Positions 53,160-63,175 are shown, numbered from the stretch's first letter. The stretch is 64,000 nucleotides of DNA from Ardenticatenaceae bacterium (GCA_011525915.1 WYBM01000058.1:1-64000), one strand, 5' to 3'. Numbers and translations are program-made. Notes: generated by a model not told the origin, from the sequence alone.

Positions 53160-53717
53160 ATGATACGGGAAGTGTTGGCAGATGCAGAATCACGCATGCA
53201 AGGGGCAATTACTTCTCTGGAAATTGATTTGGGGGGGTTTCGCACCGGGCGCGCCTCGCCGCAGTTGGTGGAAAGGCTTGTGGTAGAGATGTACGGTGTA
53301 GAAATGCCGCTGAATCAAATGGCGTCCATTTCAGTGCCAGAACCACAACAACTGGCCATACGGCCGTATGACAGCAACGCCATCTCAGCCATTGAACGTG
53401 CTATTATGAAGTCAGACATCGGTATTATGCCCAACAATGATGGCAAAATCATCCGGCTGACCATGCCCCGGTTGACAGAAGAACGTCGCCGAGATCTGAG
53501 TAAATTGGTCGGTAAGCGTGTAGAAGAAGGCAAGGTGGCAGTACGTAATGTGCGCCGTGATGCCTTAAATGATTTACGTGATTTGAAGGATGAATCTATG
53601 GTCACTGAAGACGAGTTCCATCGTAGTCAGGATAATTTGCAAGAACTAACCGATAAGTATATTAAAGAGATTGACGAGATCGGCAAACAAAAAGAAGCCG
53701 AAATCATGGAAGTCTGA
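53160..53717 (+). CDS. frr: Ribosome recycling factor
   Basis: Splits post-termination ribosomes together with EF-G. The 186 residues start at 53160, where AAGGAGG lies 6 bases upstream; the family length is about 185. Motifs include FRTGRASPQLVE near the N-terminus, PEPQQLAIRPYD, IRLTMPRLTEERRRDL and the helical end VTEDEFHRSQDNLQELTDKY. It lies 39 bases after pyrH and 6 bases before uppS. Confidence 0.97.
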   Translation: MIREVLADAESRMQGAITSLEIDLGGFRTGRASPQLVERLVVEMYGVEMPLNQMASISVPEPQQLAIRPYDSNAISAIERAIMKSDIGIMPNNDGKIIRLTMPRLTEERRRDLSKLVGKRVEEGKVAVRNVRRDALNDLRDLKDESMVTEDEFHRSQDNLQELTDKYIKEIDEIGKQKEAEIMEV

Positions 53718-53723
53718 CACGGC

Positions 53724-54455
53724 ATGGCCGAACGCACCCCTTCTTTTGACTTATCTGGTTATACGATTCCTACACATGTGGCCATCATCATGGATGGCAA
53801 CGGCCGTTGGGCCAGGCAGCGTGGTTTACCCCGGCAGGCAGGGCATAGGGCCGGGGCGGAAAACTTGCGCCGAATTATTAACGCCTGTGTGGAATTTCGC
53901 ATAAAAATACTTACCATTTACGCCTTTTCCACCGAGAATTGGGGCCGCCCCGAATTAGAAGTACGCGGATTGATGAAAATTATCTCCCGTGTCATTGATC
54001 AGGAATTAAAAGATTTACATGCTCAAGGTGTTTGTTTACACCATTTGGGCTCTATGACAGGCATAGACCCCGGCCTACAAGAAAAAGTGCGTCGGGCGTT
54101 AGAGCTCACCAAAAACAATGACCGGCTCATCTTAAACGTCGCGTTTAATTATGGCGGCCGGGCTGAGATTTTGGAGGCTGTTAAACATATCCTGGCCGAT
54201 AATGTGGCCCCCGAAGAATTAACCGAAGCGTTGTTTAGTTCATATTTGTTTACCCGTGGTCTGCCGGATCCAGATTTAGTCATTCGCACCAGCGGCGAAC
54301 TGCGCATCAGCAACTTTCTTATCTGGCAGGCAGCCTACTCAGAATTTTATCCAACGCCGGTGTATTGGCCGGATTTTGGCCGCGAAGAGTTGTATGAAGC
54401 CATTCTGGTATTTAACCAGCGTGAGCGGCGTTTTGGCCTGGTAACAGAACCCTAA
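53724..54455 (+). CDS. uppS: Isoprenyl (undecaprenyl) diphosphate synthase
   Basis: A cis-prenyltransferase making the C55 lipid carrier for cell-wall and surface glycans from FPP and IPP. The 243 residues include [13 protein letters not shown] (catalytic Asp), the H-RAGAENLR motif, [23 protein letters not shown] and the C-terminal [20 protein letters not shown] with the W-x-Y-E element that follows. It is part of the pyrH cluster, 6 bases after frr. Confidence 0.96.
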   Translation: MAERTPSFDLSGYTIPTHVAIIMDGNGRWARQRGLPRQAGHRAGAENLRRIINACVEFRIKILTIYAFSTENWGRPELEVRGLMKIISRVIDQELKDLHAQGVCLHHLGSMTGIDPGLQEKVRRALELTKNNDRLILNVAFNYGGRAEILEAVKHILADNVAPEELTEALFSSYLFTRGLPDPDLVIRTSGELRISNFLIWQAAYSEFYPTPVYWPDFGREELYEAILVFNQRERRFGLVTEP

Positions 54456-54488
54456 ACGCGGTACGGCCGTGTTTCCTTCGAACCATTT

Positions 54489-55328
54489 ATGTTTCTACAA
54501 CGTGCCCTTGTTGCTTTAATCTTTGGCCCGCTGGCGCTTCTGTTGATTTACTTTGGCGATAGATTAGGTGGGTTAGTTTACTTTATCCCCTTTGCTGTGT
54601 TATTGTCATTGGCCACCATTGAGTACGTCCACGTTGTCCAGCGCCTGGGATGGCATATCTCTGTTTGGGTTTTGTGGCCTCTGGCTGCGGCCCAATGGGT
54701 GCTGGCACAGTGGGGGCCGCAAGCGTGGGCGGGGCCATCATTGCTCGTCAGCCTGGTGATCATTCTGGTGGTGGTTCTCTGGTCTTATGAACAAAAAAGC
54801 TCCGCTAACGTCTCCGTTGATTGGATGGCTCTGATGGGTGGGTTGCTGCTTATGGGGTGGCTCGGCGGGCATTTCTTTCGCCTACGAGGTATTGACACGT
54901 ATGCCTGGCAATGGACGGCCCTGGCTATGTTTACCACCTGGGCGGCTGATTCTGGCGCTTACCTTGTTGGTAAGTTTGTGGCCGGTACCTATGTGCTTGG
55001 CAGGCATAAAATGTCTCCTCGTTTAAGCCCCAACAAGACAGTTGAAGGCTTTTTGGGGGGGATTGCCTTTGGTATAGCCCTTTCTTTACTGGTGGGCTAT
55101 TTTTTGCAGGCCCCCTTCTGGCCCTTATTATTGCTAGGGGTTATGATTACGGTATTAGGGCCGCTTGGTGACTTAAGCATCTCGTTGCTGAAGCGAGAAG
55201 CCGGGGTGAAAGATTCTGGCAATCTACTGCCTGGGCATGGTGGGGCCCTGGATCGGGTAGATACCTTGCTTTGGACGGTGGCCATCGCCTATTATCTGGC
55301 CCTCTTTCTACCACAATTTCAAGGTTAA
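54489..55328 (+). CDS. cdsA: Phosphatidate cytidylyltransferase
   Basis: Makes CDP-diacylglycerol from phosphatidic acid and CTP for phospholipid synthesis. The 279 residues have about eight membrane spans and the family signature near the C-terminus, SLLKREAGVKDSGNLLPGHG followed by GALDRVD. The spans before it include AADSGAYLVGKF and LSPNKTVEG. It is last of the pyrH-frr-uppS-cdsA cluster, 33 bases after uppS. Confidence 0.95.
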   Translation: MFLQRALVALIFGPLALLLIYFGDRLGGLVYFIPFAVLLSLATIEYVHVVQRLGWHISVWVLWPLAAAQWVLAQWGPQAWAGPSLLVSLVIILVVVLWSYEQKSSANVSVDWMALMGGLLLMGWLGGHFFRLRGIDTYAWQWTALAMFTTWAADSGAYLVGKFVAGTYVLGRHKMSPRLSPNKTVEGFLGGIAFGIALSLLVGYFLQAPFWPLLLLGVMITVLGPLGDLSISLLKREAGVKDSGNLLPGHGGALDRVDTLLWTVAIAYYLALFLPQFQG

Positions 55329-55336
55329 AGTTATGT

Positions 55337-55342
55337 TATAAT
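55337..55342 (+). promoter_or_regulatory. Candidate -10 element for fbp
   Basis: A perfect TATAAT lies 9 bases after the cdsA stop and 71 bases before the fbp start, directly before an ACGGCCGT site. No convincing -35 is seen. Confidence 0.4.
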
Positions 55343-55413
55343 AACGGCCGTGGCACCCACAATTCCCACCTATTTAAATTGATTTCCCACGCTATCCCAC
55401 GGAGGCGCAAATC

Positions 55414-56427
55414 ATGTCCAAGATCGTTACAATCGAACGTTTTATCCTGGATCATCAGCCAGATTATGCTCGAGGTGAATTTACCAATCTGTTGTATGAT
55501 ATTGCCCTGGCCGCCAAGGTGATCGCCCATAAAACCAACCGTGCTGGCCTGGTTGACATTTTGGGCCGTGCCGGTGCCACCAATATACAGGGCGAAGTCC
55601 AACAAAAGTTAGACGTGTTTGCCGATGACATCATTTTCCGAATCTGCGACCATACCGGCCGGTTATGTGTCATGGCTTCGGAAGAGCGTGAAGAGATCAT
55701 TCCTATCCCTGAACCTTATAAAAAAGGCTCCTACGTCCTGGTGTATGATCCTCTTGATGGTTCATCAAATATTGATGTGAACGTTAGTATCGGCACCATT
55801 TTTGGCATTTATCGCTGCCGGAACTGGGAACATCGCGGCCAGTTAGAAGACGTATTACAATCGGCGCGCAACCTGGTAGCCGCTGGTTACGTATTGTATG
55901 GGTCCAGCACCATGCTGGTATATACAACCGGCCAGGGTGTGCATGGCTTTACCCTTGATCCAGAGTTAGGTGAGTTTTTACTTTCTCATGAAGGCATGCA
56001 CCTGCCTGAAGTTCCGGCATATTATAGTGTGAACAGCGCCTATTTTGAGCGCTGGTCACCCCAGGTGCAAAAATATGTACTCTGGCTGCAGGGGCGTGAA
56101 CATTCTGATGCTCCCAAGATGTCATCCCGTTATATAGGGTCGTTGGTGGCAGATTTTCACCGAAACTTAATGCGAGGCGGTATTTTTTGTTATCCGCCGG
56201 AAAAAGATAAACCTCAGGGCAAAATTCGGCTGTTGTATGAAGCTGGGCCATTGGCATATCTTGTAGAACAGGCGGGTGGGTATGCGTCTGACGGCCGTCA
56301 ATCTATTTTAGATATTGAGCCTACCCAGTTACACCAGCGGACGCCGTTTTTTATTGGCAACCGCTCCCTGGTATATAGAGCGGAACGTTTTATAGAACAA
56401 GAGATTGACTTGCCTGGGGATGGGTGA
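55414..56427 (+). CDS. fbp: Fructose-1,6-bisphosphatase, class I
   Basis: A gluconeogenic phosphatase that removes the 1-phosphate of fructose 1,6-bisphosphate. The 337 residues include the metal site [20 protein letters not shown], the early ASEEREE acidic motif, and substrate-binding [14 protein letters not shown] followed by GGIFCYP, with [20 protein letters not shown] near the end. GGAGG precedes the ATG. It is monocistronic, probably with its own promoter. Confidence 0.95.
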   Translation: MSKIVTIERFILDHQPDYARGEFTNLLYDIALAAKVIAHKTNRAGLVDILGRAGATNIQGEVQQKLDVFADDIIFRICDHTGRLCVMASEEREEIIPIPEPYKKGSYVLVYDPLDGSSNIDVNVSIGTIFGIYRCRNWEHRGQLEDVLQSARNLVAAGYVLYGSSTMLVYTTGQGVHGFTLDPELGEFLLSHEGMHLPEVPAYYSVNSAYFERWSPQVQKYVLWLQGREHSDAPKMSSRYIGSLVADFHRNLMRGGIFCYPPEKDKPQGKIRLLYEAGPLAYLVEQAGGYASDGRQSILDIEPTQLHQRTPFFIGNRSLVYRAERFIEQEIDLPGDG

Positions 56428-56798
56428 TATACTTCGCCTGCCCACAAAGTGGATTACCTGAGAAACTCCCTGTAATGAATAAAACGAACACATCCAGGAG
56501 AAGAACGCAAGATAGAACCTGCGTGCAATTCCCCCCAAATGGTCAGTAATTTTACACAACTAATAAACAAATGATGATCCATCCAGGTATCTCTCAGATA
56601 CCTGAGATTCATCGTAGGTGATGCCAACGGAGCAAAGACCCTGAGTATTTACAAAATAAACAGTTGAGGCCATGTAATAAATCAGTTTCAGCCGTCTGAG
56701 CGCATCTTGTCGGCTGCCAATACAGTCTGGAAGCTCGTGCTGGTCCCACCGGTCAATGTGATAAATTCCTATTGCACCTGATGGAGAGAAAGAAGGAC
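56428..56798 (+). promoter_or_regulatory. Long leader region of rho
   Basis: No gene is seen in this stretch of about 370 bases. It holds a perfect 9-bp hairpin at 56584-56604 (CAGGTATCT, loop CTC, AGATACCTG). Several bacteria autoregulate rho through long untranslated leaders, and this spacer could serve that purpose. I recognise no known riboswitch. Confidence 0.4.
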
Positions 56799-56819
56799 AT
56801 GGTTCTTGGAGAAAACCCT

Positions 56820-58097
56820 ATGGATATTGGAGAACTTGAAACAAAAAAATTAGCTGAATTGCGAGATCTGGCTCGTGAAATGGAAATACCGGGCTTTAGT
56901 ACCATGAAGAAGCAGGAGCTCATTTATGAAGTACTTAAAGCGAATTCTGCGGCCCAAGGCTTTGATTTCCGTGGTGGTGTGCTGGAAATTGTCGAAGATG
57001 ATAAACAAACGATGGGCTTTTTGCGCGGCCGAAATTATCTGCCCGGTCAGGACGATATCTACGTCTCAAATTCACAGATTCGCCGTATAGGGTTGCGCAA
57101 CGGTGATATGGTTTTGGGGCAGGTGCGGGTGCCCAAAGAAAATGAAAAATATTACAGCTTGCTGCGGGTGGAAGCTGTTAATGGCGCCAGCCCTGAATTG
57201 GCCAAGAAGCGCCACCGTTATGAAGACCTCACCCCCATTTTCCCTGATCAAAAGCTCCGACTGGAGACAAAGCCCAACATACTTTCAACCCGTATGATCG
57301 ACCTGGTGGCTCCCATTGGGCGTGGGCAGCGTGGTTTGATAGTCTCTCCCCCCAAAGCCGGTAAAACGACGGTGCTGAAAGAAATTGCCAATGGTGTTTC
57401 TGAAAACTATCCGGATATTCACCTGATGGTCGTATTAATTGGTGAGCGCCCAGAAGAAGTAACGGATATGGATCGCTCTATTGTTGGTGAAGTGATCAGC
57501 TCAACATTTGATGAGCCGGTAAAACAGCATTGTAAGGTGGCGGAAATGGCCTTAGAACGGGCTAAGCGCCTGGTAGAAGGTGATCAGGATGTGGTGCTGC
57601 TGCTTGACTCTATTACCCGGCTGGCGCGGGCGTATAACCTGACGGTGCAGCCCAGCGGCCGTACACTTTCTGGTGGTCTGGATCCGACGGCGCTCTATCC
57701 CCCCAAACGTTTCTTCGGCACGGCGCGTAATCTGGAATTTGGCGGTAGCCTTACCATCATTGCTACCTGTCTGGTAGACACCGGCAGCCGTATGGATGAC
57801 GTCATTTACGAGGAATTTAAAGGCACCGGCAATATGGAGCTGATGCTCAGCCGGCGGCTGCAAGAGCGCCGTATCTTCCCGGCCTTTGATATTGAACGCT
57901 CCAGCACACGACGCGAAGATTTGTTGCTGTCTGGTGATGAGCTGCAGCGGGTGTATACCATGCGCCGTATGTTGGGCCATCTGATGGATACACCGGGTTA
58001 TGATATCAGCAGCGCCACCTCAGCCGTATTGCAGCAAATGCGTAATACACGCACCAATTATGAATTCCTGGAAACGTTGACTCGGGATATGATGTAA
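56820..58097 (+). CDS. rho: Transcription termination factor Rho
   Basis: A hexameric RNA-dependent ATPase that ends transcription. The start is taken at 56820 ([20 protein letters not shown]) with GGAG 8 bases upstream; in-frame ATGs at 56799 and 56781 are possible. The N-terminal SAP-like helix bundle, RNA-binding cold-shock-like domain ([18 protein letters not shown]), P-loop [11 protein letters not shown]-loop and arginine-finger region ([12 protein letters not shown]) and R-loop ([20 protein letters not shown]) are all present. The length of 425 is typical. It is followed by an intrinsic terminator. Confidence 0.96.
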   Translation: MDIGELETKKLAELRDLAREMEIPGFSTMKKQELIYEVLKANSAAQGFDFRGGVLEIVEDDKQTMGFLRGRNYLPGQDDIYVSNSQIRRIGLRNGDMVLGQVRVPKENEKYYSLLRVEAVNGASPELAKKRHRYEDLTPIFPDQKLRLETKPNILSTRMIDLVAPIGRGQRGLIVSPPKAGKTTVLKEIANGVSENYPDIHLMVVLIGERPEEVTDMDRSIVGEVISSTFDEPVKQHCKVAEMALERAKRLVEGDQDVVLLLDSITRLARAYNLTVQPSGRTLSGGLDPTALYPPKRFFGTARNLEFGGSLTIIATCLVDTGSRMDDVIYEEFKGTGNMELMLSRRLQERRIFPAFDIERSSTRREDLLLSGDELQRVYTMRRMLGHLMDTPGYDISSATSAVLQQMRNTRTNYEFLETLTRDMM

Positions 58098-58127
58098 CCC
58101 CTCAACGTGAGCAGCGGTTTAGAATAC

Positions 58128-58151
58128 GGGACGGGAAGCCGTCCCTTTTTT
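58128..58151 (+). terminator. Intrinsic terminator of rho
   Basis: GGGACGG (58128-58134), loop GAAG, CCGTCCC (58139-58145), then TTTTTT; it lies 30 bases after the stop. Confidence 0.93.
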
Positions 58152-58230
58152 GTTGTTTGAGGGTGGTGTGGTAGCATGTTGCCCGCTCATAAGCGCGCTC
58201 ATGAGCACGCTTGTGAAGTGGAGCGAAGGT

Positions 58231-59316
58231 ATGCAGAAGAAACGGGATGTGTGGCAACGCTTTAGTGGGTACCTGGTTTTGGTGGCCGGTATTTTATTGT
58301 TGGTGATTGTGGCCCAGCTTAATGATGTGTGGTCGTTGGGGGGGGTAGATGCAGAAGACACGGCCGTCTCCCTTCCCTTGTCAACAACATTGGCCATCAC
58401 CACCACAACCTCGTTGACAGAAACGGCCGTACTGAATACGGCCGTTTCTGCTCCGCTGCCCGTTTTTTATGACACCAACCTGGCCCCGGCACCCAATCCG
58501 CGTACTTATCAAGCTAAACCCCCGGTACATAACTTCCAAATTCACGTCGTTTCAGAGTTGGATACGCCTAACTCCATCGCCCAGCAGTATGGCATTACCG
58601 CCGATACCATCATCGGTGGCAACCCGGGCATCAGCCGCGAATCTAATCTGTTACAAACAGGCGCGGAACTGGTGATCTTGCCGGTAGATGGCGTGCTGCA
58701 CACCGTTAAGCCAGGGGAGACGTTAGACGCCATTGCCCAGCTTTATGGTGTTGCCGTGGCCGACATCATTGGCTTTCCTTCCAATAATCTGGAATACCCT
58801 TTTTTGCGTTTATTACCAGACTCACACTTAGTGATACCGGGCGCTTCGCTGGGGCAGTTTACTTTCAAAGCGCCAAAGTCAGTGGGGGGAAGTGGCGGTG
58901 CTCAGGTGTGGGCTGTGGTGGGCACGGGCACGTACATTTGGCCGGTGAGCGGCCGCTGCCTCACACAATATTACTCCGGTTTTCATGCTGGTATTGATGT
59001 CTCTATGGCCGAAGGGTCGCCGGTGTACGCAGCTGATACGGGCACGGTGACGTATGCGGCTTACGCGGCCGGTGTCTATTATGACTACGGTAATCTTATT
59101 GTCATCAATCATGGCAATGGCTTTGAAACGTTTTACGCCCATCTGAGCAGTATTAATGTGTATCCCGGCCAGATTTTATACCAGGGTGATTTTATTGGTT
59201 CTACTGGCAACACCGGCCGTTCATCTGGGCCCCATCTCCATTTTGAAATCCGCAACAATGATTACGGCACGAACCCCCTCAACCGGTTAAACGGCCCCGT
59301 GCGGACCTGTTCGTAA
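58231..59316 (+). CDS. LysM-LysM-M23 peptidoglycan endopeptidase, copy 1
   Basis: An exported cell-wall hydrolase of 361 residues from the start at 58231 (MQKKRDV), preceded by GGAGCGAAGG. It has an uncleaved-type signal anchor (about 11-30), a Thr-rich linker, and two LysM domains (about 100-150, HVVSELDTPNSIAQQYGI; about 155-205, HTVKPGETLDAIAQLYGV). The M23 domain has HAGIDVSM and HLHFEIR zinc ligands, with YGNLIVINHGNGFETFYAHL. It probably cleaves peptide cross-links, or activates other hydrolases if inactive. It pairs with a paralogue downstream. Confidence 0.9.
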   Translation: MQKKRDVWQRFSGYLVLVAGILLLVIVAQLNDVWSLGGVDAEDTAVSLPLSTTLAITTTTSLTETAVLNTAVSAPLPVFYDTNLAPAPNPRTYQAKPPVHNFQIHVVSELDTPNSIAQQYGITADTIIGGNPGISRESNLLQTGAELVILPVDGVLHTVKPGETLDAIAQLYGVAVADIIGFPSNNLEYPFLRLLPDSHLVIPGASLGQFTFKAPKSVGGSGGAQVWAVVGTGTYIWPVSGRCLTQYYSGFHAGIDVSMAEGSPVYAADTGTVTYAAYAAGVYYDYGNLIVINHGNGFETFYAHLSSINVYPGQILYQGDFIGSTGNTGRSSGPHLHFEIRNNDYGTNPLNRLNGPVRTCS

Positions 59317-59323
59317 CGATCAG

Positions 59324-59389
59324 CGCAGAGACGCCAAGACGCAGAGATTCTTTATTTTGTTCCTCTGTGCCTGGCGCGGCTGCGTTTTT
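59324..59389 (+). terminator. Long imperfect inverted repeat with T-run between the two M23 genes
   Basis: CGCAG/CTGCG (59324-59328 with 59380-59384), CGCCA/TGGCG (59332-59336 with 59372-59376) and GCAGAG/CTCTGT (59341-59346 with 59363-59368) stack into a 60-base hairpin ending in TTTTT. Its CGCAGAGACGC wording is a dispersed intergenic type seen in some other bacterial genomes. Confidence 0.65.
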
Positions 59390-59398
59390 GTGAAACGC

Positions 59399-60439
59399 AT
59401 GAATGAAAACCCTAACGCTATCAAACGCACCGGTGGTTATGTGGTGGTGATATTGGCAGCATTGGCCTTGTTTGTGGGCTGGCGCATGATGGGACAAGAA
59501 GCCGGCGCAGAGGCAGCCACGGCCGTAGCCGCCGGTAGTCCGTACATCCAAACTGAAACAGGAGACACGGCCGTGGCCGCCCCTATCCTTGAATCAGCGG
59601 CTGACCTGCCCGTCCTGACAGAAGCTGGCCTGGCACCGGCACCCTACCCACACACCTATCAAGGTAAAGTGCCGGAGCACAACTTTGAAACGTATGTGGT
59701 TAAACGTGGTGATACGCCCGTAGGTATTGCCGAAAAGTTTGGCATCCGCACGGAAACGATATTAGGTGGCAACCCCCAGCTGAGCCAGGAGTCCAGCCTG
59801 CTGCAAACCGGTGTTGAACTGATCATCCTGCCCTTTGATGGGGTACTGCATGATGTACACCCTGGTGATTCGCTGGAAAGCCTGGCGCAGCAATATGGTA
59901 TTCCCGAAGCGGACATCATCGCTTATGCACCAAATAATCTGGAATTTCCTTATCGCCTATACCCTGACACTCAAATCGTGGTGCCCGGCGCTGTACGGGA
60001 GTTGTTTGTGTGGACGCCACCCTCTTTAGCCGCCGTTAGCCCAGGGGGTGGGGTACGGCCGTTGGTGGTGGGTACCGGCACGTTTATCTTTCCTGTGAAT
60101 TCGCGCAACTACACCCAGTTCTTCTGGTACGGACATCCGGGGCTGGATATTGCCCTGGCAGAGGGCACAGCCGTGGTGGCTGCTGACACTGGTACTGTCA
60201 CCTACGCCGGTTGGAACATTTATGGTTATGGTAATCTTATTGTTATCAACCATGGCAATGGGTACGAAACCTTCTATGGTCATCTCAGCAGCATTAACGT
60301 GACGCCAGGGCAAGTTGTTACTAAGGGCCAATTTATTGGCCTCACAGGTAACACCGGCAACTCCTCTGGCCCGCACATTCACTTTGAAATTCGCATCAAC
60401 AGCAATCGCGATGACCCTTGCTGGTACATTGGCTGTTAA
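59399..60439 (+). CDS. LysM-LysM-M23 peptidoglycan endopeptidase, copy 2
   Basis: An exported hydrolase of 346 residues from ATG 59399; a TTG-initiated longer frame runs through the preceding hairpin and is unlikely. It has an N-terminal span (about 13-30, VVVILAALALFVGW), two LysM domains (YVVKRGDTPVGIAEKFGI; HDVHPGDSLESLAQQYGI), and an M23 domain with HPGLDIALAEG and HIHFEIR. It is closely related to copy 1, with the same domain spacing and the GGNP-LSQESSLLQTGVEL stretch, so it is a tandem duplicate. Confidence 0.9.
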   Translation: MNENPNAIKRTGGYVVVILAALALFVGWRMMGQEAGAEAATAVAAGSPYIQTETGDTAVAAPILESAADLPVLTEAGLAPAPYPHTYQGKVPEHNFETYVVKRGDTPVGIAEKFGIRTETILGGNPQLSQESSLLQTGVELIILPFDGVLHDVHPGDSLESLAQQYGIPEADIIAYAPNNLEFPYRLYPDTQIVVPGAVRELFVWTPPSLAAVSPGGGVRPLVVGTGTFIFPVNSRNYTQFFWYGHPGLDIALAEGTAVVAADTGTVTYAGWNIYGYGNLIVINHGNGYETFYGHLSSINVTPGQVVTKGQFIGLTGNTGNSSGPHIHFEIRINSNRDDPCWYIGC

Positions 60440-60479
60440 AAACGATAGAGCATGCCTCGCCTGATGCGCGGCCTGACCC

Positions 60480-61136
60480 ATGAGCATGAGAGTGACACGA
60501 TCCGCGTTTAAGAAAGTGGTACTTGCCGTTATTTTATTGGCAGGATTGATCGTTGCCTTCCCCTTTGTCTGGTATCTTTTTTTACACTGGCACTATGATG
60601 GTGTGATACATGGTGTAGATTCGGCGCCGGCTGCAGGTGTTGTCATTGTCTTTGGTGCCGGCCTCAGAGGGGATGGCTTCCCCAGCGATATGCTGCGTGA
60701 CCGCATGGATGTGGCCGTGGCTCTCTATAAACAAGGCAAAGCCCAAAAACTCCTGGTAAGTGGGGATAATCGTTTTGAAAACTACAATGAACCAGGGGCC
60801 ATGATGGCTTACGCGGTCCGGCAGGGGGTGGCGCCGGAAGATATACAGCCTGACTATGGCGGCCGGCGAACCTATGATACCTGTTATCGTGCCCGGCATA
60901 TTTTCCAGGTGGAAAAGGCCTTATTGGTGACCCAGACATTTCACCTGCCTCGCGCCTTGTTTACTTGCAGCCAGCTTGGCGTAAAGGTCGTTGGGGTTTC
61001 GGCCGATTTGCAGCCATACCGCCGCATACGCTGGTTCACCATACGTGAAGTGGGCGCGGCGTTACAATCGCTGGCCGATGCCGTGCAGCAAAAGCCGGCG
61101 CCCGTCATGGGGGATCCTATTCCTTTAGAAGATTAA
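60480..61136 (+). CDS. SanA-like DUF218 membrane protein
   Basis: A protein of 218 residues with an N-terminal membrane span (about 10-33) and a DUF218/YdcF domain outside it: AGVVIVFGAGLRGDGFPSDMLRDRM, VSGDNRFENYNEPGAM, GRRTYDTCYRAR and LVTQTFHLPRALF. SanA and its homologues affect envelope barrier function; the biochemical activity is not settled. It follows the two M23 genes on the same strand. Its TAA stop overlaps the rlmN stop by 3 bases (convergent). Confidence 0.88.
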   Translation: MSMRVTRSAFKKVVLAVILLAGLIVAFPFVWYLFLHWHYDGVIHGVDSAPAAGVVIVFGAGLRGDGFPSDMLRDRMDVAVALYKQGKAQKLLVSGDNRFENYNEPGAMMAYAVRQGVAPEDIQPDYGGRRTYDTCYRARHIFQVEKALLVTQTFHLPRALFTCSQLGVKVVGVSADLQPYRRIRWFTIREVGAALQSLADAVQQKPAPVMGDPIPLED

Positions 61137-62188
61137 GGTGCTTTATTTTGGCTGATGACCCGGTCACGGAGTTGACCACAGCCGGCCTGGATGTCTATGC
61201 CCCGGCGTACCCGCACGGTGCTGCTGACGCCGTAACGCTCTAGCTCCGCTTGAAAGGCGGCCACCCGCTCCCGCGAAGACGGTACGCCGCCATAGCCTGC
61301 GGTAGGGTTCAGGGGAATCAAATTCACATGGCACAGCAGGCCATGCAGTAATTTGCCCAAGGCCTGGGCCTGTTCCAGTGTGTCGTTTTCATGCGCGATG
61401 AGGGCCCATTCAAACGTAAGCCGCCGCCCGGTTTTCTCAATGTAATAACGGCAGGCATCCATCAGGTCGGCAATAGGCCAGCGGCGGTTGACGGGGATGA
61501 GCTTACCGCGCTCTTCGTCGGTGGCCGCATGCAAGGAGATGGCCAGTGGTGTTTGCCGCTGCTCGTCCGCGTAGCGGCGGATGGCCGGCACAAGGCCCAC
61601 CGTGGAAATGGTGATTTTGCGTGCGCCCAGGTTAAAGCCGGTTTTGTCGGTGAGGCGGTCTACGGCCGTGAGCGTGTTTTGGTAATTGTGCAGCGGCTCA
61701 CCCATACCCATCATGACGATGTTGGTAACGTGGTCGCCCGTTTGGGCCAGTTGGCGGGCAAAGTACAGTACCTGGGCCACAATCTCGCCCACACTCAGGT
61801 TACGAAAGAAGCCCATCTGCCCGGTGGCGCAAAAGACGCAGCCCATGGCGCAGCCGGCTTGGGTGCTGATGCACAATGTCCGCCGCTTTTCATAGCGCAT
61901 GAGGACAGTTTCAATTAATTGATTGTCTGGTAGTTGGAAAAGCACCTTTTGTGTCTGGCCATCGCTGCTGTGCTGTTGGCTGGCGATATGGCCCGCAGAA
62001 AGGGTCACGGCCGTGTCTAACTTCTCTCTTAGCGTTTTGGGCAAATTGGCCATCGCAGCCACATCCGGCACATACCTTTGGTACAGCCAGCCCCATAGTT
62101 GTTGGGCGCGAAACGAGGGCTCGCCCAGGTCGGCCAATAGCTGAGTCAGTTCATCAAAATTGAGGTCGTAAAGGTTTTGTTTTTCCAT
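61133..62188 (-). CDS. rlmN: 23S rRNA/tRNA adenine-C2 methyltransferase RlmN
   Basis: A radical-SAM enzyme methylating A2503 of 23S rRNA and A37 of some tRNAs. The 351 residues include CAMGCVFCATGQMGF with the CxxxCxxC cluster motif, MGMGEPLHNY, ISTVGLVPAI, ISLHAATDEER, and a conserved late catalytic cysteine near VRRGIDIQAGCGQLR. The length fits the family. It is convergent with the SanA-like gene and overlaps it by 4 bases. Confidence 0.95.
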   Translation of the reverse strand: MEKQNLYDLNFDELTQLLADLGEPSFRAQQLWGWLYQRYVPDVAAMANLPKTLREKLDTAVTLSAGHIASQQHSSDGQTQKVLFQLPDNQLIETVLMRYEKRRTLCISTQAGCAMGCVFCATGQMGFFRNLSVGEIVAQVLYFARQLAQTGDHVTNIVMMGMGEPLHNYQNTLTAVDRLTDKTGFNLGARKITISTVGLVPAIRRYADEQRQTPLAISLHAATDEERGKLIPVNRRWPIADLMDACRYYIEKTGRRLTFEWALIAHENDTLEQAQALGKLLHGLLCHVNLIPLNPTAGYGGVPSSRERVAAFQAELERYGVSSTVRVRRGIDIQAGCGQLRDRVISQNKAP

Positions 62189-62239
62189 AAGTTTGAAGAT
62201 GAGGGGGTTTAAAGATGGAAGATTGCTGCTGCTAAAGCT

Positions 62240-63064
62240 CTAATCTCCGTGCTCTAACCTCTTCGCCAGCTCCATAATATCGACAAACACATCATCTGGT
62301 GGTTGGCCGTTGGCCTGGGCCAATGCTTCGCGGGTGCTGATGCCAGAAAGGACAAGAATCGTATGCAGCCCGGCAGCTTTGCCCCCGGCAATGTCGGTGT
62401 TAAGCCGGTCGCCGACCATCGCCGTGTTTTCCGGCGTCCCGTCCAGCCGCCGCAATGCTTCTTGAAACATGATCGCGCCGGGTTTACCAATAACGGTCGG
62501 TGATACACCCGTGGCCGCCTGAATCAGCGCCAGGAACGCTCCGGCACCCGGCAGCGGACCCCATTCGCTGGGGTAGTTGACATCCGGGTTGGCGCCGATG
62601 AAGCGAGCGCCGTCATTAATGCACACCGCCCCGGCGGCAAAGTCGGCGTAGGTGACGTCAGGCCAGAAGCCTACCACCACCACCTGAGCCCGCCGCCCTC
62701 GTTCCATCACATCAGCGACACTGAGGATGGGAAAGCCGCGCTGTTGTATGGCCTGATGAAGCCCATCACCACCGACGATAAATACGTCTACAGTGGCCAG
62801 TGGGGCTGGTGCCGTGGATGTGGCTAAAAAATCGGCGGTGGCGATGGCTGAAGTCACTATCTGGGCCGGTGCCACGGAAACGCCAAAACGGGCTAACTTT
62901 GCCACATATTGGTCTGGTGTCTTGGACGCATTATTGGTCGCCAAGACAAAGTTGATCTGCTGCTGGTGCAGGGTCTTAAAAAAATCGGCCAGTCCAGGCA
63001 CGGCCGTGTCACCATGCCATAAAACACCGTCCATGTCTATGATCAAGTTTCGCAGATGTTTCAT
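62240..63064 (-). CDS. HAD-IIA family phosphatase (NagD-like)
   Basis: A cytoplasmic phosphatase of 274 residues with HAD motif I DMDGVLWHG, motif II ATNNAS, motif III GKPG and motif IV MVGDRLNTDIAGGKAAG, with a C2-type cap as in NagD and 4-nitrophenyl phosphatases. The substrate is probably a nucleotide or sugar phosphate. It is 51 bases upstream of rlmN in the same direction, so possibly an operon. Confidence 0.88.
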   Translation of the reverse strand: MKHLRNLIIDMDGVLWHGDTAVPGLADFFKTLHQQQINFVLATNNASKTPDQYVAKLARFGVSVAPAQIVTSAIATADFLATSTAPAPLATVDVFIVGGDGLHQAIQQRGFPILSVADVMERGRRAQVVVVGFWPDVTYADFAAGAVCINDGARFIGANPDVNYPSEWGPLPGAGAFLALIQAATGVSPTVIGKPGAIMFQEALRRLDGTPENTAMVGDRLNTDIAGGKAAGLHTILVLSGISTREALAQANGQPPDDVFVDIMELAKRLEHGD

Positions 63065-63086
63065 TGTTTGTTATTGGGTCTCCAAT

Positions 63087-63140
63087 GTTCAGCATTTGGT
63101 TGACTGACTTACTGAACAGCGATCTACTGATGACTGATTA
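63087..63140. repeat. CAGT/ACTG heptamer-type repeat, copy 5
   Basis: A decayed short array (gttcagc ... actgacttactgaacagc ... ctactgatgactgatta) in the spacer between the divergent HAD and glycosyltransferase genes. Confidence 0.6.
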
Positions 63141-63175
63141 TAGCTCAAGCAGCGAATGTGTTATAAATCGGCCCC

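Noticed and set aside
56428-56798. Known riboswitch upstream of rho
   Set aside because: I could not match the conserved cores of the common riboswitch classes; only a simple hairpin is visible.
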